A DNA stretch of 64,000 nt from Tupaia tana (lineage: Eukaryota > Chordata > Mammalia > Scandentia > Tupaiidae), in the NCBI GenBank assembly GCA_026018925.1, contig JAKSZU010000003.1:186478005-186542004 (forward strand). Reading direction: 5' to 3'. The notes under the pieces are model-generated. The model had not been told where the DNA came from, did not search any database, and saw only the letters and a list, made by a program, of their open reading frames with translations. Position 1 is the first letter of the stretch. Every line of letters starts with the position of its first letter. This document shows positions 63,053 through 64,000 of the stretch, one piece after another. Position numbers and translations under genes: made by a program.

Positions 63053-63228
63053 TTTTTTTAAAGAATTATTTTATTTAATTTTTTTATTCATTGCCATTAT
63101 TTTATTTTATTTTTTTGAAGTTGACCAGAGAGAAAAGGAAACTGAGAAAGCAAGCTGCCATGTCCAGGACTCCAACTAGTCAGTCATGTGATAGTTCAGC
63201 CACCTTAACCATGCCACCTGCCAGACCC
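63053..63228 (-). mobile_element. SINE-B
   Basis: T-rich tail, gaccagagagaaaagg, then the head complement ending cacctgccagacccc. It inserted next to the previous SINE. Confidence 0.85.
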
Positions 63229-63463
63229 CAAACGTTTTAATAGTCTAATTGTGATTTGAACTCATACTACTTGGTTGGTAACATAGTCTCCATATAGTTC
63301 GTTTAAATTTGAATAAAATATTAAATTTTACATTTTTTAATGCTGTGTACTTTAAGTGCTATTTGTTGATATTTTTAGTATTCATCTTTACATAACATAA
63401 GATGATAATTGACTGTGTTATTTGTAGGAAATGAGGATAACCAGTGATCAGAAAGTCAGTTTA

Positions 63464-63703
63464 GGGGACAGCTAGTGACATGGTAGTTAAGGTGACTTCA
63501 TCCCACCTGACCAACTGTGTGTTTTGAGACCTAGACTCAGCGGCTTGTAAAATATACCAAGTACATGCTCAAAATATCTAGAGAGAATGGAGAAGCAATT
63601 GCAATGTGGCCATCCCCAATACAAGTACTTTTCTCACTTTCCCTCTCCCTGTCTTACTGCAGTGAGCACATGTGCCCTACAGCAAATTTAAGAAAAAGAA
63701 AAG
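63464..63703 (+). mobile_element. SINE-C
   Basis: Duplication aagtcagtttag / aaatcagtttag at 63450-63462 and about 63704-63716. Confidence 0.8.
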
Positions 63704-64000
63704 AAAATCAGTTTAGAATTAAAAAACAAACTTTGTTATTTAGGATTTTGAACCAGTGATTCTTTCTTTCCGGGATAAGTCTGTGACTACAATGTAGAAT
63801 TCTTTCTGTATAAAGTAATTCAATGATGGTAGTGAATATGGTGGAATGATAGAATTTAGTATGCAAATGATGAGCTTAAAAGAAATATTTTTTGGTCACA
63901 ACAGGTAGCTCTTTCTTCTACAGGATACCCTCATGGTATGTACTCATGTTTTTTGATAATTTTATGTGGGAGATACTTTGTTTCATAAAAATGGGTTTAA

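Overview
This is mammalian nuclear DNA with one recognisable gene end. A GC-rich CpG island (about 43.06-44.76 kb) carries the first coding exon of FBXO11 on the + strand (44239-44461). The exon opens with [19 protein letters not shown], followed by a Gln/Pro-rich run, and ends at a phase-1 splice donor. From 44462 to the window end the sequence is FBXO11 intron 1. Everything left of the island is promoter-proximal and intergenic DNA; I see no other functional gene.

The rest is a dense field of retroposons. The dominant elements are tRNA-derived SINEs in related groups, named here only for this annotation. SINE-A is the long form, about 250-270 bp, starting GGGACCAGCAG, with a GGTTCGAGTCC B-box-like motif and a CCCCCC/GGGGGG palindrome. 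SINE-B is the short form, about 170 bp: the same head, a (TCTC)n stretch, then an AATAAATAAA tail. SINE-C is an older long form starting GGGCTGGCCC. SINE-D and SINE-F are sparse, older groups. SINEs of this kind, with almost no 7SL-derived (Alu/B1-like) elements, fit a colugo (Dermoptera; the CYN/t-SINE family described there). That is an inference from remembered family descriptions, not from a search. In the SINE entries, strand '-' means the A-rich tail lies at the low coordinate.

Layout: 1-40.8 kb is intergenic, with SINEs, L1 3' ends, MaLR/ERVL-like LTRs, MIRs, small DNA transposons and a TMSB10 processed pseudogene (35.38-36.40 kb) broken at codon 3 by two SINEs. 40.8-47.4 kb is a SINE-free zone around the promoter and CpG island. 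47.4-64 kb is intron 1, again SINE-rich. It holds a multi-level nest at 59.4-62.8 kb (L1 > SINE-B > HMGN2 processed pseudogene > young SINE-A) and another at 50.0-51.0 kb inside a MIR.

I found no prokaryote-like system, CRISPR array, intact viral gene or intact transposase. The points most worth following are the 688-nt stop-free frame upstream of the weak-context FBXO11 start codon, the nested insertions with clear target-site duplications, an isolated 7SL-like fragment with an oddly oriented A/T run, a 430-bp duplication-bounded insertion of uncertain identity, and a 49-nt exon-like segment in intron 1.
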